Below are positions 9,198 through 17,257 of a DNA stretch of 46,792 nt, in pieces. Numbering within the stretch: position 1 is the first letter of the stretch; the number at the start of each line of letters is the position of its first letter. Where the stretch lies: positions 1 to 46,792 of the forward strand of contig NZ_LKTM01000327.1 of NCBI RefSeq assembly GCF_001417955.2, read 5' to 3'. Position numbers and translations under genes: made by a program. This DNA is from Mycobacterium gordonae. GTDB taxonomy: Bacteria; Actinomycetota; Actinomycetes; Mycobacteriales; Mycobacteriaceae. Under the pieces are notes generated by a model that saw nothing but the letters and a program-made list of their open reading frames with translations, did not search any database and was not told where the DNA came from.

Positions 9198-10301
9198 ATG
9201 AACATCACTTCAGGGGGAAATTCGGCACCAGGTGCGCAGACACCAGTTGCCGAGAACACGCCGTCCGTGGCAGGGGTAGCTGTGCAGTTTCCACAGCACC
9301 TCAACAGCCAGGAGGACACCATCGCCGCACTCACCGATTTCGCCGGCCCGGAATTCCGGCGTTTCGCGCTGAGCAGCGGAGTCGAGTCACGCCACACCGC
9401 GCTGCCGCTGTCGCGCTACGCAGACCTGAGCGGCTTCAGCGAGGCCAATGACGCTTTTATCGGGGTGGCGCTGGAACTGGCCGAACAGGCGCTGCTCCGG
9501 GCGCTGGACCGGGCCGGGGTGCGCCCGTCGGAGGTCGACATCGTCTTCTCGACGACCGTCACCGGACTGGCGGTGCCGACGCTGGAAGCGCGACTGGCCA
9601 GACGGGTGGGACTGCGCCAGGACGTCAAACGTGTTCCGCTGTTCGGCCTCGGGTGTGTGGCCGGCGCGGCCGGCGTGGCACGGATGCACGACTATCTGCG
9701 CGCTTTTCCGGACCAGGTAGGCGTGCTGTTGGCGGTCGAGTTATGTTCTCTGACCATTCAGCGCGAAGATAACTCCGTGGCCAATCTTGTGGCATCCAGT
9801 CTGTTCGGTGACGGCGCGGCCGCCGTGGTGGCGACCGGCGCCCACTGTGCTTCCGGTCGGGCCACTCACGGCCCGAGCGTGCTGGCCACCCGCAGCCGCA
9901 TCTACCCCGACACCGAAGAGGTGATGGGCTGGAAGATCGGCAGTGACGGATTCCAGATCGTGCTGTCGGCCGATGTGGCGACGGTGGCCGAGAAATACCT
10001 CGGCGAAGACGTGCGCACGTTCCTCGCCGACCACGGGTTGACGCCCGGGGACGTGTCCACCTGGGTCTGCCACCCCGGCGGGCCCCGGGTGATCGAAGCC
10101 GTGGAAAAGGGCCTGGGACTGCCCGGCGACGCCCTGGATCACACTCGAAAGTCCTTGCGCAGCAACGGCAATCTCTCGTCGGTGTCGGTGCTGGACGTGC
10201 TTGCCGCCAATATGGACGATCCGCCGCCGGCCGGTTCGGTCGGGCTGATGATCGCGATGGGGCCGGCGTTCTGCTCGGAATTGGTGCTGCTCCAATGGTA
10301 G
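9198..10301 (+). CDS. Type III polyketide synthase (chalcone/stilbene synthase family)
   Basis: About 367 residues from ATG 9198. A type III PKS condenses an acyl-CoA starter with malonyl- or methylmalonyl-CoA units. The full catalytic triad is visible: Cys153 in GLGCVAGAAG, His292 in CHPGGP and Asn325 in SNGNLSS. The open frame extends upstream to 8994, but that part overlaps the divergent promoter region. GTG 9186 is a possible alternative start, and none has a convincing Shine-Dalgarno site. The stop overlaps the methyltransferase start by 7 bp. With the methyltransferase and FAD monooxygenase this reproduces the srsABC gene order of Streptomyces (alkylresorcinol synthase, methyltransferase, hydroxylase). 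The likely product is a methylated long-chain phenolic lipid or quinone. Confidence 0.93.
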   Translation: MNITSGGNSAPGAQTPVAENTPSVAGVAVQFPQHLNSQEDTIAALTDFAGPEFRRFALSSGVESRHTALPLSRYADLSGFSEANDAFIGVALELAEQALLRALDRAGVRPSEVDIVFSTTVTGLAVPTLEARLARRVGLRQDVKRVPLFGLGCVAGAAGVARMHDYLRAFPDQVGVLLAVELCSLTIQREDNSVANLVASSLFGDGAAAVVATGAHCASGRATHGPSVLATRSRIYPDTEEVMGWKIGSDGFQIVLSADVATVAEKYLGEDVRTFLADHGLTPGDVSTWVCHPGGPRVIEAVEKGLGLPGDALDHTRKSLRSNGNLSSVSVLDVLAANMDDPPPAGSVGLMIAMGPAFCSELVLLQW

Positions 10302-10804
10302 GACCGTATTACCTGCTGATCCTGGCGGTGGTGCTCGAACGCCTCGCCGAGCTGGTGGTGTCGCGGCGTAACGCGAAATGGTCATTTGCCCAGGGCGGCA
10401 AAGAGTTCGGCCAGCCCCACTACGTCGTCATGGTCGTTCTGCACACCGCTCTGTTGGTGGGCTGCCTGGTCGAACCCTGGGCGCTGCACCGTCCGTTCAT
10501 CCCGTGGCTGGGCTGGTCGATGGTGGCTGTATTAGCCCTCTGTCAGGGTCTGCGCTGGTGGTGCATCACGTCGCTGGGCAAGCGGTGGAACACCCGGGTG
10601 ATCGTGCTACCGCACGAACCTCTGGTGAAGAAGGGGCCCTACCGGTTCCTGCACCACCCGAATTATGTTGCGGTGGTGGTCGAAGGCGTCGCGTTGCCGA
10701 TGGTGCACACCGCTTGGCTGACCGCGGTCATCTTCACGGTGGCCAACGCCGCGTTGTTGACGGTCCGGTTGCGGGTCGAGAACTCGGTGCTGGGCTACGC
10801 ATGA
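10295..10804 (+). CDS. Isoprenylcysteine carboxyl methyltransferase-family membrane protein, putative phenolic-lipid O-methyltransferase
   Basis: A 169-residue integral membrane protein with hydrophobic segments at about 3-20, 43-60, 68-87 and 122-150. It carries the ICMT-type signature GPYRFLHHPNYVAV and a late VEN segment, which together form the SAM-binding site in this family. It overlaps the PKS gene by 7 bp and the FAD gene by 4 bp, so the three are translationally coupled. In srsABC-type operons the SrsB homologue methylates the hydroxyl of an alkylresorcinol; protein prenyl-cysteine methylation is unlikely in this context. From memory the M. tuberculosis counterpart is Rv1139c. Confidence 0.88.
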   Translation: MVGPYYLLILAVVLERLAELVVSRRNAKWSFAQGGKEFGQPHYVVMVVLHTALLVGCLVEPWALHRPFIPWLGWSMVAVLALCQGLRWWCITSLGKRWNTRVIVLPHEPLVKKGPYRFLHHPNYVAVVVEGVALPMVHTAWLTAVIFTVANAALLTVRLRVENSVLGYA

Positions 10805-11817
10805 CGGATTACGACGCCGATCTGCTGGTGGTCGGGGGCGGACCCGGCGGGCTGGCCACCGCGTTGCACGCACGCGGGCAAGGGCTTTCGGTGATCGTGG
10901 CCGAGCCGCGGGAAGGCCCCATCGACAAGGCGTGCGGGGAAGGTCTGATGCCCGGCGGGCTGGCCGAACTGACCTCCCTCGGTGTCGATCCGGCCGGGAT
11001 GCCGTTCCGCGGAATCGCTTATGCCAGTGAACATCGCCGGGCCGAGGCGCTGTTCCGCACCGGTCCGGGCCGGGGGGTGCGACGTACCACACTGCACGCG
11101 GCGCTGGAGGCGCGCGCGAAAGAGGTTGACACCGAATGGATTCGGACGAAGGTCAACGCGGTCGAGCAGGACGCGCACGGCGTGTCGGCTGCGGGCGTCC
11201 GGACCAGGTGGCTGGTGGGCGCCGATGGACTGCATTCGACGGTGCGGCGGGCCGTCGGGATCGCCGCGACGCGCGGGACACCGCGCCGGCACGGACTGCG
11301 CTGGCACTACCGGGTTCCGGCCTGGTCGGAGTTCGTCGAAGTGCACTGGTCGCGGTGGGGCGAGGCGTACGTGACGCCGGTGGAACCCGATCTGGTGGGT
11401 GTGGCGATCCTGTCCCGCCAGCGTCCCGAACTCGGCTGGTTCCCTTGGCTGGCAGAGCATTTGGACGGCGCCGACCGGACGCCGGCGCGCGGTTGCGGCC
11501 CGCTGCGCCAGGTGGTCTCGCGCCGGGTGGCCGGCCGGGTGCTGCTGGTCGGCGACGCCGCCGGCTACGAGGACGCGCTGACCGGGGAAGGCATCAGCCT
11601 CGCCGTCAAGCAGGCTGCCGCCGCGGTCGGGGCCCTCGTCGACGGCACGCCGCAGGCCTACGAACGAGCCTGGCACAAGGTGACCCGCGACTACCGGCTG
11701 CTCACCCGCGGTCTGGTGCTGGCCAGCACTCCCCGCCCGGTGCGCCGCGCCCTGGTGCCGGCGTGCGCCGCGTTGCCGCCCTTGTTCCAGTGGGGCGTCA
11801 ACGTCCTGGCGTCGTGA
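10801..11817 (+). CDS. FAD-dependent monooxygenase/oxidoreductase (SrsC-like, geranylgeranyl-reductase fold)
   Basis: A 338-residue flavoprotein. It has an N-terminal VVGGGPGGLATA dinucleotide motif (about 10-21), KACGEGLMPGG typical of the PHBH/geranylgeranyl reductase group, LVGADGLHSTVRR (the DG motif) and VLLVGDAAGYEDALTGEGI (the GD motif closing the FAD site). ATG 10801 overlaps the methyltransferase stop (ATGA). As the last gene of the PKS operon it probably hydroxylates the aromatic ring made by the PKS, giving a quinol or quinone, as SrsC does. From memory it matches Rv1138c, which has the same length. A 56-nt palindrome lies just after the stop. Confidence 0.88.
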   Translation: MTDYDADLLVVGGGPGGLATALHARGQGLSVIVAEPREGPIDKACGEGLMPGGLAELTSLGVDPAGMPFRGIAYASEHRRAEALFRTGPGRGVRRTTLHAALEARAKEVDTEWIRTKVNAVEQDAHGVSAAGVRTRWLVGADGLHSTVRRAVGIAATRGTPRRHGLRWHYRVPAWSEFVEVHWSRWGEAYVTPVEPDLVGVAILSRQRPELGWFPWLAEHLDGADRTPARGCGPLRQVVSRRVAGRVLLVGDAAGYEDALTGEGISLAVKQAAAAVGALVDGTPQAYERAWHKVTRDYRLLTRGLVLASTPRPVRRALVPACAALPPLFQWGVNVLAS

Positions 11818-11829
11818 CCCTTCCCCCGC

Positions 11830-11885
11830 GAGCAGACGCAAAATCGCCCATTTCGTGCACGAAATGGGCGATTTTGCGTCTGCTC
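11830..11885. terminator. Perfect 56-nt palindrome between convergent genes (bidirectional terminator-like)
   Basis: Two 28-nt arms are exact reverse complements, beginning GAGCAGACGCAAAATCGC. Just outside, CCCCCGC and GCGGGGG pair with one unpaired A. It fills the gap between the FAD gene stop (11817) and the convergent hydratase stop (11898). The strong hairpin on either strand fits a bidirectional terminator without a U tract. The same ends and the same 56-nt size recur at 33609-33664 and, decayed, at 28122-28177. Confidence 0.7.
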
Positions 11886-11897
11886 AGCGGGGGTTAG

Positions 11898-12689
11898 CTA
11901 GCGCGCTTTCCAGACCGGGTCGCGCTTCTCGGCGAACGCCAACGGGCCTTCGCGGGCGTCCTCTGACCTGATCAGCGAACGCATTTCGCGCATGGTGCGG
12001 TCCCAGCCGACTTCCTCGGCGGTGATCACACCCTCGTCGACGCCGTAGGCGATGCGCTTGCTGGCCTGCACCGACAACGGCGCATTACCCGTCACCCGCG
12101 CGGCCAGCGTCAGGGCGGCATCGAGCACCGAACCCTCCTTGACCACCTGGTTGATCAGGCCCCACTCGTAGGCGTCGGATGCCGTGAGTGGTTCGCCGGT
12201 CAGCAGCAACTCCATCGCGACCTTGTGCGGCAGCTGGTCCATGATCCGGAACACACCACCGGCGGCGGCGATCAACCCGCGCTTGACCTCCGGCAGCCCG
12301 AACTGCGCGCGCTCGTCGGCCACCACCAGGTCACTGGCCAGCGCCAACTCGGTGCCGCCGCCCAGCGCGGTCCCGTTGACCGCCGCGATGGTGGGCTTGT
12401 CGATGAAGTGGTGCACATAGCCGGCGAAGCCCCACTCCGGACGGTCCGGGTGGTAGATGTTCTCCCGCCGCGAGATCGCCTTGAGGTCCGCGCCGGCGCA
12501 GAACGACTTGTCGCCTGCGCCGGTGATCACCACCGCCCGAACGTCGGGATCGAGCTGGGCTTCCGCCAGCGCGTTCCCGACTCCAATGCTGACCGCGCCG
12601 TTGACCGCGTTGCGTGCTTCGGGCCGGTTGATGGTGATGATCATGACATTGCCGCGGCGCTCGACAAGGGCGCCGGGCGCATCCGTCAT
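11898..12689 (-). CDS. Enoyl-CoA hydratase (crotonase family)
   Basis: A 263-residue crotonase. Both catalytic glutamates are kept, Glu114 in GGGTEL and Glu134 in LPEV, along with the oxyanion-hole segments CAGADL (64-69) and NGTALGGG (105-112). It should therefore hydrate trans-2-enoyl-CoA in beta-oxidation. The start at 12689 (MTDAPG) overlaps the thiolase stop by 4 bp (ATGA). A longer frame to 12734 only runs into the thiolase gene. Together with the thiolase it supplies two steps of one beta-oxidation cycle. From memory the corresponding M. tuberculosis genes (Rv1136, Rv1135A) are short remnants, whereas these are full length. Confidence 0.9.
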   Translation of the reverse strand: MTDAPGALVERRGNVMIITINRPEARNAVNGAVSIGVGNALAEAQLDPDVRAVVITGAGDKSFCAGADLKAISRRENIYHPDRPEWGFAGYVHHFIDKPTIAAVNGTALGGGTELALASDLVVADERAQFGLPEVKRGLIAAAGGVFRIMDQLPHKVAMELLLTGEPLTASDAYEWGLINQVVKEGSVLDAALTLAARVTGNAPLSVQASKRIAYGVDEGVITAEEVGWDRTMREMRSLIRSEDAREGPLAFAEKRDPVWKAR

Positions 12690-13834
12690 AGCAGCTCCAG
12701 GATGGTGGCGTTGGCCTGTCCGCCGCCCTCGCACATGGTCTGCAGGCCGTACTGAATTCCCTTGTCCCGCATGTGGTACAGCAGTGTGGTCATGATGCGG
12801 GCACCGGAGCCGCCGAGCGGGTGACCGAGCGCGATCGCCCCACCGTTGGGGTTCAGCTTGCTTTCGTCGGCGCCGATGTCTTTCAGCCAGGCCAGCGGAA
12901 CGGGCGCGAACGCCTCGTTGACCTCGTAGGCGCCGATGTCACCGATCGACAGGCCGGAGCGCTTGAGCACCTTCTGGGTGGCCGGGATGGGCGCGGTCAG
13001 CATGATCACCGGGTCCGCCCCGGCCAGCGTTGCCGTGTGCACCTTGGCGATGGGCTTCATGCCCAGTTCCTTGGCCTTCTCGGCGGACATGAACAGCAGC
13101 GCGGCCGAACCGTCGGAGATCTGCGAGGAGTTGCCCGCGTGGATCACGCCGTCCTCCTTGAACGCCGGCTTCAGCGAGGCCATCTTCTCCATCGGGGTGC
13201 CGCGGCGGATTCCCTCATCCTTCAGCACGACGTTGCCCTCGGAATCCTTGATGGCGACGATCTGGTCGTCAAAAGCACCGGCATCCTGTGCGGCAGCGGC
13301 CTTTTCGTGAGAGTCCAGGGAGAACTGGTCCAGGTCGAGACGGGAGAATCCCCACTGCTCGGCGATCATCTCCGCGCCGATGCCCTGGTTTGGGATCTTG
13401 CCCTCGTAGCGGGTCAGGAAACTTTCGGGGTAGGGCCGGCCGCCGTTGGCCAGGGACGCGCCCATCGGAGTGCGTGACATGGACTCGACGCCGCCGGCGA
13501 CAACCACGTCGTAGTGACCGGCAATCACGCCGGCCGCGGCAAAGTGCACCGACTGCTGGCTGGAACCGCACTGGCGGTCCACGGTCACGCCGGGCACGGT
13601 CTCGGGCCAGCCTGCGGCCAGCAACGCGGTGCGGCCGATGTCGAGAGCCTGCTCACCGGCCTGCATCACGCAGCCCCAGATGACGTCGTCGACGAGTTCG
13701 GGGTCGACGCCGGCTTTGGTGACCAAACCATTGAGGACCTGCGCAGACAGGTCGGCGGGGTGCACCCCGGACAGACCGCCGTTGCGCTTGCCGACGGCCG
13801 AACGTACTGCCTCGACGATGACTGCTTCAGCCAT
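12686..13834 (-). CDS. Acetyl-CoA acyltransferase (thiolase)
   Basis: A 382-residue thiolase with the full catalytic set: nucleophile Cys89 (DRQCGSSQQ), NEAFA (306-310), His338 (GGAIALGHPLGGSG) and Cys368 (MCEGGGQANA). It cleaves 3-ketoacyl-CoA or runs in the condensing direction. A strong AAGGAGA ribosome site precedes the ATG at 13834. It is first in an operon with the overlapping enoyl-CoA hydratase gene. An inverted repeat at 13874-13889 overlaps a TTGACA box on the coding strand, so repression by a TetR-type factor is plausible. Substrate chain length cannot be judged. Confidence 0.92.
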   Translation of the reverse strand: MAEAVIVEAVRSAVGKRNGGLSGVHPADLSAQVLNGLVTKAGVDPELVDDVIWGCVMQAGEQALDIGRTALLAAGWPETVPGVTVDRQCGSSQQSVHFAAAGVIAGHYDVVVAGGVESMSRTPMGASLANGGRPYPESFLTRYEGKIPNQGIGAEMIAEQWGFSRLDLDQFSLDSHEKAAAAQDAGAFDDQIVAIKDSEGNVVLKDEGIRRGTPMEKMASLKPAFKEDGVIHAGNSSQISDGSAALLFMSAEKAKELGMKPIAKVHTATLAGADPVIMLTAPIPATQKVLKRSGLSIGDIGAYEVNEAFAPVPLAWLKDIGADESKLNPNGGAIALGHPLGGSGARIMTTLLYHMRDKGIQYGLQTMCEGGGQANATILELL

Positions 13835-13873
13835 GAGTATGTCTCCTTTGACAAAACGTATTTAGTTAGATTG

Positions 13874-13889
13874 TCAACCATCCGGTTGG
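13874..13889 (-). promoter_or_regulatory. Operator-like inverted repeat TCAACC-N4-GGTTGG upstream of the thiolase gene
   Basis: Five of six arm bases pair. It matches the perfect repeat at 3713-3728 in arms and spacer length and overlaps a TTGACA hexamer read towards the thiolase gene. The rest of 13835-14006 shows no gene. Confidence 0.45.
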
Positions 13890-14006
13890 GAGGGCGCGGG
13901 GCGGGGTGCCGTTTAGCCACAGAACCGTATGTATCCGGCCCGGTGGCAGCGCCGGCGGCCCGACCTTCCCGAACTCCTCGCGCAACCGCTCGAGACCGAC
14001 GCGCGT

Positions 14007-14357
14007 TCAGTCGCGATTGAAGACGATGAACAGGCCGGTGATCAGATCGTCTCGAGCGACGAGGTAGTTGGTGAGGACCAGTTCGTCGGGTAGGCCCGTC
14101 TTGTCGAAGTCACCGTCGTAGCGGGCCCGAAGTACGGTCAGCCCGGAGCGGTCATCGGTGTCCAGCACCTCCATGGTCACGCGGTCGCCGACGATCTCCG
14201 CGGCCACCCAGCCGCGGATGGCTTCCGGGTCGGCGAATTCGCGCTGGTTGTCGTTGACGACCGCGTCGGGGGCGAACGTCCGCATCACGGCGTCGATGCT
14301 GAAAGCGTTGACGGCTTCGACATAACGTTGGGCGACAGAGTGTGTGTGCGTAGTCAT
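14007..14357 (-). CDS. SnoaL-like/NTF2-fold protein
   Basis: A 116-residue single-domain protein of the SnoaL-like cone fold. It starts with an AQRYVEAVNAFSIDAVMRTFAPDAVV-type helix-strand pattern and has NDNQREFADPEAIRGW and YLVARDDLITGLFIVF segments. Members of this fold act as isomerases, cyclases or small-ligand carriers, and the activity here cannot be inferred. It is divergent from the MerR gene across 89 bp that contain a large inverted repeat with matching TTGACT boxes, so MerR may control it too. Confidence 0.78.
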   Translation of the reverse strand: MTTHTHSVAQRYVEAVNAFSIDAVMRTFAPDAVVNDNQREFADPEAIRGWVAAEIVGDRVTMEVLDTDDRSGLTVLRARYDGDFDKTGLPDELVLTNYLVARDDLITGLFIVFNRD

Positions 14358-14380
14358 GCACCAACCGTGGACGCCGACGC

Positions 14381-14440
14381 CGCGGGAGAGTCAAGGCGGT
14401 TTGGCGGCCTTGACTCTCCCGCGACGGGAGACTTCACAAT
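14381..14440. promoter_or_regulatory. Divergent MerR-type promoter/operator between the SnoaL-like and MerR genes
   Basis: Perfect 17-bp arms (14381-14397 and 14407-14423) flank a 9-bp spacer, each arm containing GCCTTGACTCTCCC in one orientation. On the + strand TTGACT (14410-14415) and CACAAT (14435-14440) are 19 bp apart, the long spacer typical of MerR-activated promoters. Within that spacer TCTCCCG-CGA-CGGGAGA forms a second dyad. The expected transcript start is at or near the ATG at 14447, so the mRNA may be leaderless. Confidence 0.65.
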
Positions 14441-14446
14441 GAGCCG

Positions 14447-15265
14447 ATGACCTCCGGTATATCGATTGGCGACTTCTCCCGGATGACGCAGTTGCCGGTC
14501 AAGACGCTGCGCCACTACCACGACGTCGGGTTGCTCGAACCGCATCGTGTCGATGCGGCCACCGGCTACCGGTACTACAGCAGCGATCAGGCGCCGACCG
14601 CCCAGGTCATAAGACGGCTACGCGACCTCGGGATGCCGTTGGCCGACGTTCGCGCCGTCCTCGTTTCCGCACCGGCCGACCGGAACGCGCTTATCAGCGC
14701 TCACCTGGTACGCCTGGAAGACCAGCTCGCCGCAACGCGGAGCGCCGTGGAATCGCTACGGGCCATTCTCGATGCCCCGGCTCGCGATTCGCGGATCGAA
14801 CACCGCACCGTCGCCGACACCCCGGCCGCCGCGATCACCGCGACCGTCGATCGCGACGATCTGCTGCCCTGGTGGCAAGGTGCGGTGGGCGAGTTGCGGG
14901 CGACGGTGCAGGCCGACCGTCAGCTCACGCCGACCGGGGTGCCCGGGGCCTTGTTCGACTTCGACATCTTCGCCGGCGACCGGGGCGGGACGACCGTGTT
15001 CATCCCGGTCGCCGGCGAGGTGCGAGCGGTCGGGCGGGTGACGCCGATGACCATTCCGGCAGCCGAATTGGTGGTCATCTCACATCACGGTCCGCACGAC
15101 GACGTCGACGTCCACTACAGCGCGCTGGGCGAGTACGCGACCCGCCACGAGATCAGCATCGAGGGCCCGCTGCGCGAGTACTACGACCGGTTCTCCTGGG
15201 ACACAGACGATTCCACGCACTGGGCGACCTTGCTGTGCTGGCCGGTCTTTCGGGCCGACGCATGA
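14447..15265 (+). CDS. MerR family transcriptional regulator with GyrI-like effector domain
   Basis: A 272-residue regulator. Residues about 5-75 are a MerR winged helix (SIGDFSRMTQLPVKTLRHYHDVGLL type, with ATGYRYY). A coiled-coil linker spans about 80-115, and a C-terminal GyrI/AraC-effector-like domain about 120-272 probably binds small lipophilic or cationic ligands, as in BmrR-type regulators. It overlaps the following SDR gene by 4 bp (ATGA), so the SDR is its likely target through autoregulation. The promoter has the 19-bp spacer expected for MerR activation. Confidence 0.9.
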   Translation: MTSGISIGDFSRMTQLPVKTLRHYHDVGLLEPHRVDAATGYRYYSSDQAPTAQVIRRLRDLGMPLADVRAVLVSAPADRNALISAHLVRLEDQLAATRSAVESLRAILDAPARDSRIEHRTVADTPAAAITATVDRDDLLPWWQGAVGELRATVQADRQLTPTGVPGALFDFDIFAGDRGGTTVFIPVAGEVRAVGRVTPMTIPAAELVVISHHGPHDDVDVHYSALGEYATRHEISIEGPLREYYDRFSWDTDDSTHWATLLCWPVFRADA

Positions 15266-16023
15266 CCACGCTGCAGGGCCGGCGCGCGGTCGTCACCGGG
15301 GGCACCAAGGGGACCGGCGCCGCGGTCACCGCCTGGCTGCGTTCGCGGGGCGTGCGCGTCACCGCGGTGGCCCGCCAACCCGGCCCCGAAACAGAGGATT
15401 TCATCGCCGCGGACCTGTCCGCGGCGGCCGGAGTGGAGCAGGTGGCGGCTCAGATCCGTGAACGCGGCGGACTCGACATCCTGGTGCATGTGGCAGGCGG
15501 ATCCGGTGCACCCTCGGGCGGCTTCGCCGCGCTCGACGACCGGCACTGGGCCGACGAGCTCAACCTCAACCTGCTGGCCGCGGTCCGCCTGGACCGTGCG
15601 TTGCTGCCCATGATGATCGAAGCGGGCGCGGGTTCCGTCGTGCACATCGGCTCGATTCAGAGCAGGATGCCACTTTTCGACGGCACCCTGGGGTACGCCG
15701 CGGCCAAGGCCGCGCTGCGCGCGTACAGCAAGGGTCTGGCGAACGAGCTGGCGCCCAAAGGCATTCGCGTCAACACGGTGTCGCCGGGGTTCATCCAGAC
15801 CACCGCCGCCGAGGATCTCATCACCCGGATCGCCGCTGCCGGCGACGGCGACCGCGACGCTGCCCTGCAATCGATGATGAACGCGCTCGGCGGCATTCCT
15901 CTCGGTCGGCCCGCCCGCCCCGACGAAGTAGCCGCGGTCGTGGGCTTTCTCGTCTCCGATGCCGCGGCCGCGGTGGTCGGTGCCGACATCGTGGTCGACG
16001 GCGGCACCGTACCGACCGTGTGA
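15262..16023 (+). CDS. Short-chain dehydrogenase/reductase (classical SDR)
   Basis: A 253-residue SDR with TGGTKGTG (cofactor), a HVAGG segment at the usual NAG position, Ser in HIGSIQSR and Tyr-x-x-x-Lys in GYAAAKAA, and IVVDGG at the C-terminus. It resembles 3-oxoacyl-ACP reductase-like enzymes. ATG 15262 overlaps the MerR stop, so the two are co-translated and the SDR is probably induced by the MerR ligand. The stop (16023) is 2 bp from the convergent sigma factor stop (16026). Confidence 0.88.
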   Translation: MTTLQGRRAVVTGGTKGTGAAVTAWLRSRGVRVTAVARQPGPETEDFIAADLSAAAGVEQVAAQIRERGGLDILVHVAGGSGAPSGGFAALDDRHWADELNLNLLAAVRLDRALLPMMIEAGAGSVVHIGSIQSRMPLFDGTLGYAAAKAALRAYSKGLANELAPKGIRVNTVSPGFIQTTAAEDLITRIAAAGDGDRDAALQSMMNALGGIPLGRPARPDEVAAVVGFLVSDAAAAVVGADIVVDGGTVPTV

Positions 16024-16025
16024 AC

Positions 16026-17246
16026 TCAGCGGGATGCCTGCCACTCGGCGATCCGCCGCCGACGATACTTGCGCTCGGGCTCGCTGACCGCCTCGGTGAG
16101 CGACGCCTGCGTCGCCGCCACCGCTTCGCCGAATCGGCCTTGGCGAGAGAGCAATTCGCCGCGGACGGCATGCCAGCGCTGATCCTGCTCAATCTGATCC
16201 AGCGCCCGCAACCCCGCTGCCGGCCCGTCTCGTTCGGCGAGCGCGACTGCTCGGGCCAGCGCCGCCGGACCACTCGGCCTAACGGAGATCAGCAGGTCGT
16301 AGAGTCGGACGATCTCGACCCAGTCGGTGGCGTGATACGACGCGGCCCGCGCGTGCTCGGCCGCGATCGCGGCCTGCAGCTGGTAGGGGTCGGCGACCGC
16401 ACCGGTGCGGCGCAGTGAATCATTGAGCAGCCCAAGCGCTTCGGCGATCGCATCGGCGTCCCACAGTGAGCGGTCCTGGTCAGACAGCGGGATCGGCTCC
16501 CCCGCCTCGTCGACTCGCGCCGCCCGCCGGGATTCGGTCAGCAACTGCAGCGCCAACACCGCCATCGGTGAGGGCTCGTCCGGCATCAGATCGTGGACCA
16601 GGCGCGCCAGTCGCAGCGCCTCGCGGGTGCCGTCGACGTCGGTCAACCGGTCCCCGCCGGACGCGGTGTGCGCGATCGTGTAGGACGCGTGCAGCACCGC
16701 GCACACCGCCGCCAGGCGAGCGGGCAACTCGTCATCGGCCGGTACCCGGTACGGGATCGCCGCGGTGGCAATCTTTTTCCGCGTCCTGGTGAGGCGCTTG
16801 GCAACCGCGGCTTCACTGGTCAACAGCACCGCCGCGATCTGCGCCGGCGAGAGTCCGCACAAGGTGCGCAGCGCCAGGGTCACCTGGGCGTCCAACGCCA
16901 GCGCCGGATGGCAGCAGGTGAAGATCAGCCGCAACCGGTCATCGGCCACCACACTCTCGGGCGGCAGGTCCGGCACCGTGAGTTCCACGCTGGCACGCTC
17001 CTTCTGCGCCCGGGCGCCTTCGCGGCGCAGCAGATCGATCGCAACCCGCCGCGCCGTCACGGTCAGCCAGGCGCGAGGTTCGGCGGGCACCCCGGTGCGG
17101 GGCCATTCCCGCAGCGCCCGCAGCGCCGCTTCCTGCACCGCGTCTTCGGCGATAACCAGCGAGCCGACCGTCCGGATGAGGGTCGCCAGAATGCGCGTGC
17201 CCTCCATCCGGACGGTTTCGGCGAGCGCGGCGTCGGTATCCGTCAC
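16026..17246 (-). CDS. ECF42-type RNA polymerase sigma factor with C-terminal TPR-like extension
   Basis: A 406-residue ECF sigma factor. Region 2 includes AEDAVQEAALRALREWP (about 33-49). Region 4 lies near 125-165 (LSPAQIAAVLLTSEAAVAKRLTRTRKKI). A long alpha-helical extension to the C-terminus (DUF6596/TPR-like) takes the place of a separate anti-sigma factor. This architecture with an adjacent DGPF gene defines the ECF42 group, where the extension controls sigma activity. The gene lies 11 bp downstream of the DGPF gene on the same strand. No anti-sigma gene is adjacent. Confidence 0.87.
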   Translation of the reverse strand: MTDTDAALAETVRMEGTRILATLIRTVGSLVIAEDAVQEAALRALREWPRTGVPAEPRAWLTVTARRVAIDLLRREGARAQKERASVELTVPDLPPESVVADDRLRLIFTCCHPALALDAQVTLALRTLCGLSPAQIAAVLLTSEAAVAKRLTRTRKKIATAAIPYRVPADDELPARLAAVCAVLHASYTIAHTASGGDRLTDVDGTREALRLARLVHDLMPDEPSPMAVLALQLLTESRRAARVDEAGEPIPLSDQDRSLWDADAIAEALGLLNDSLRRTGAVADPYQLQAAIAAEHARAASYHATDWVEIVRLYDLLISVRPSGPAALARAVALAERDGPAAGLRALDQIEQDQRWHAVRGELLSRQGRFGEAVAATQASLTEAVSEPERKYRRRRIAEWQASR

Positions 17247-17257
17247 CGACGGGATGA

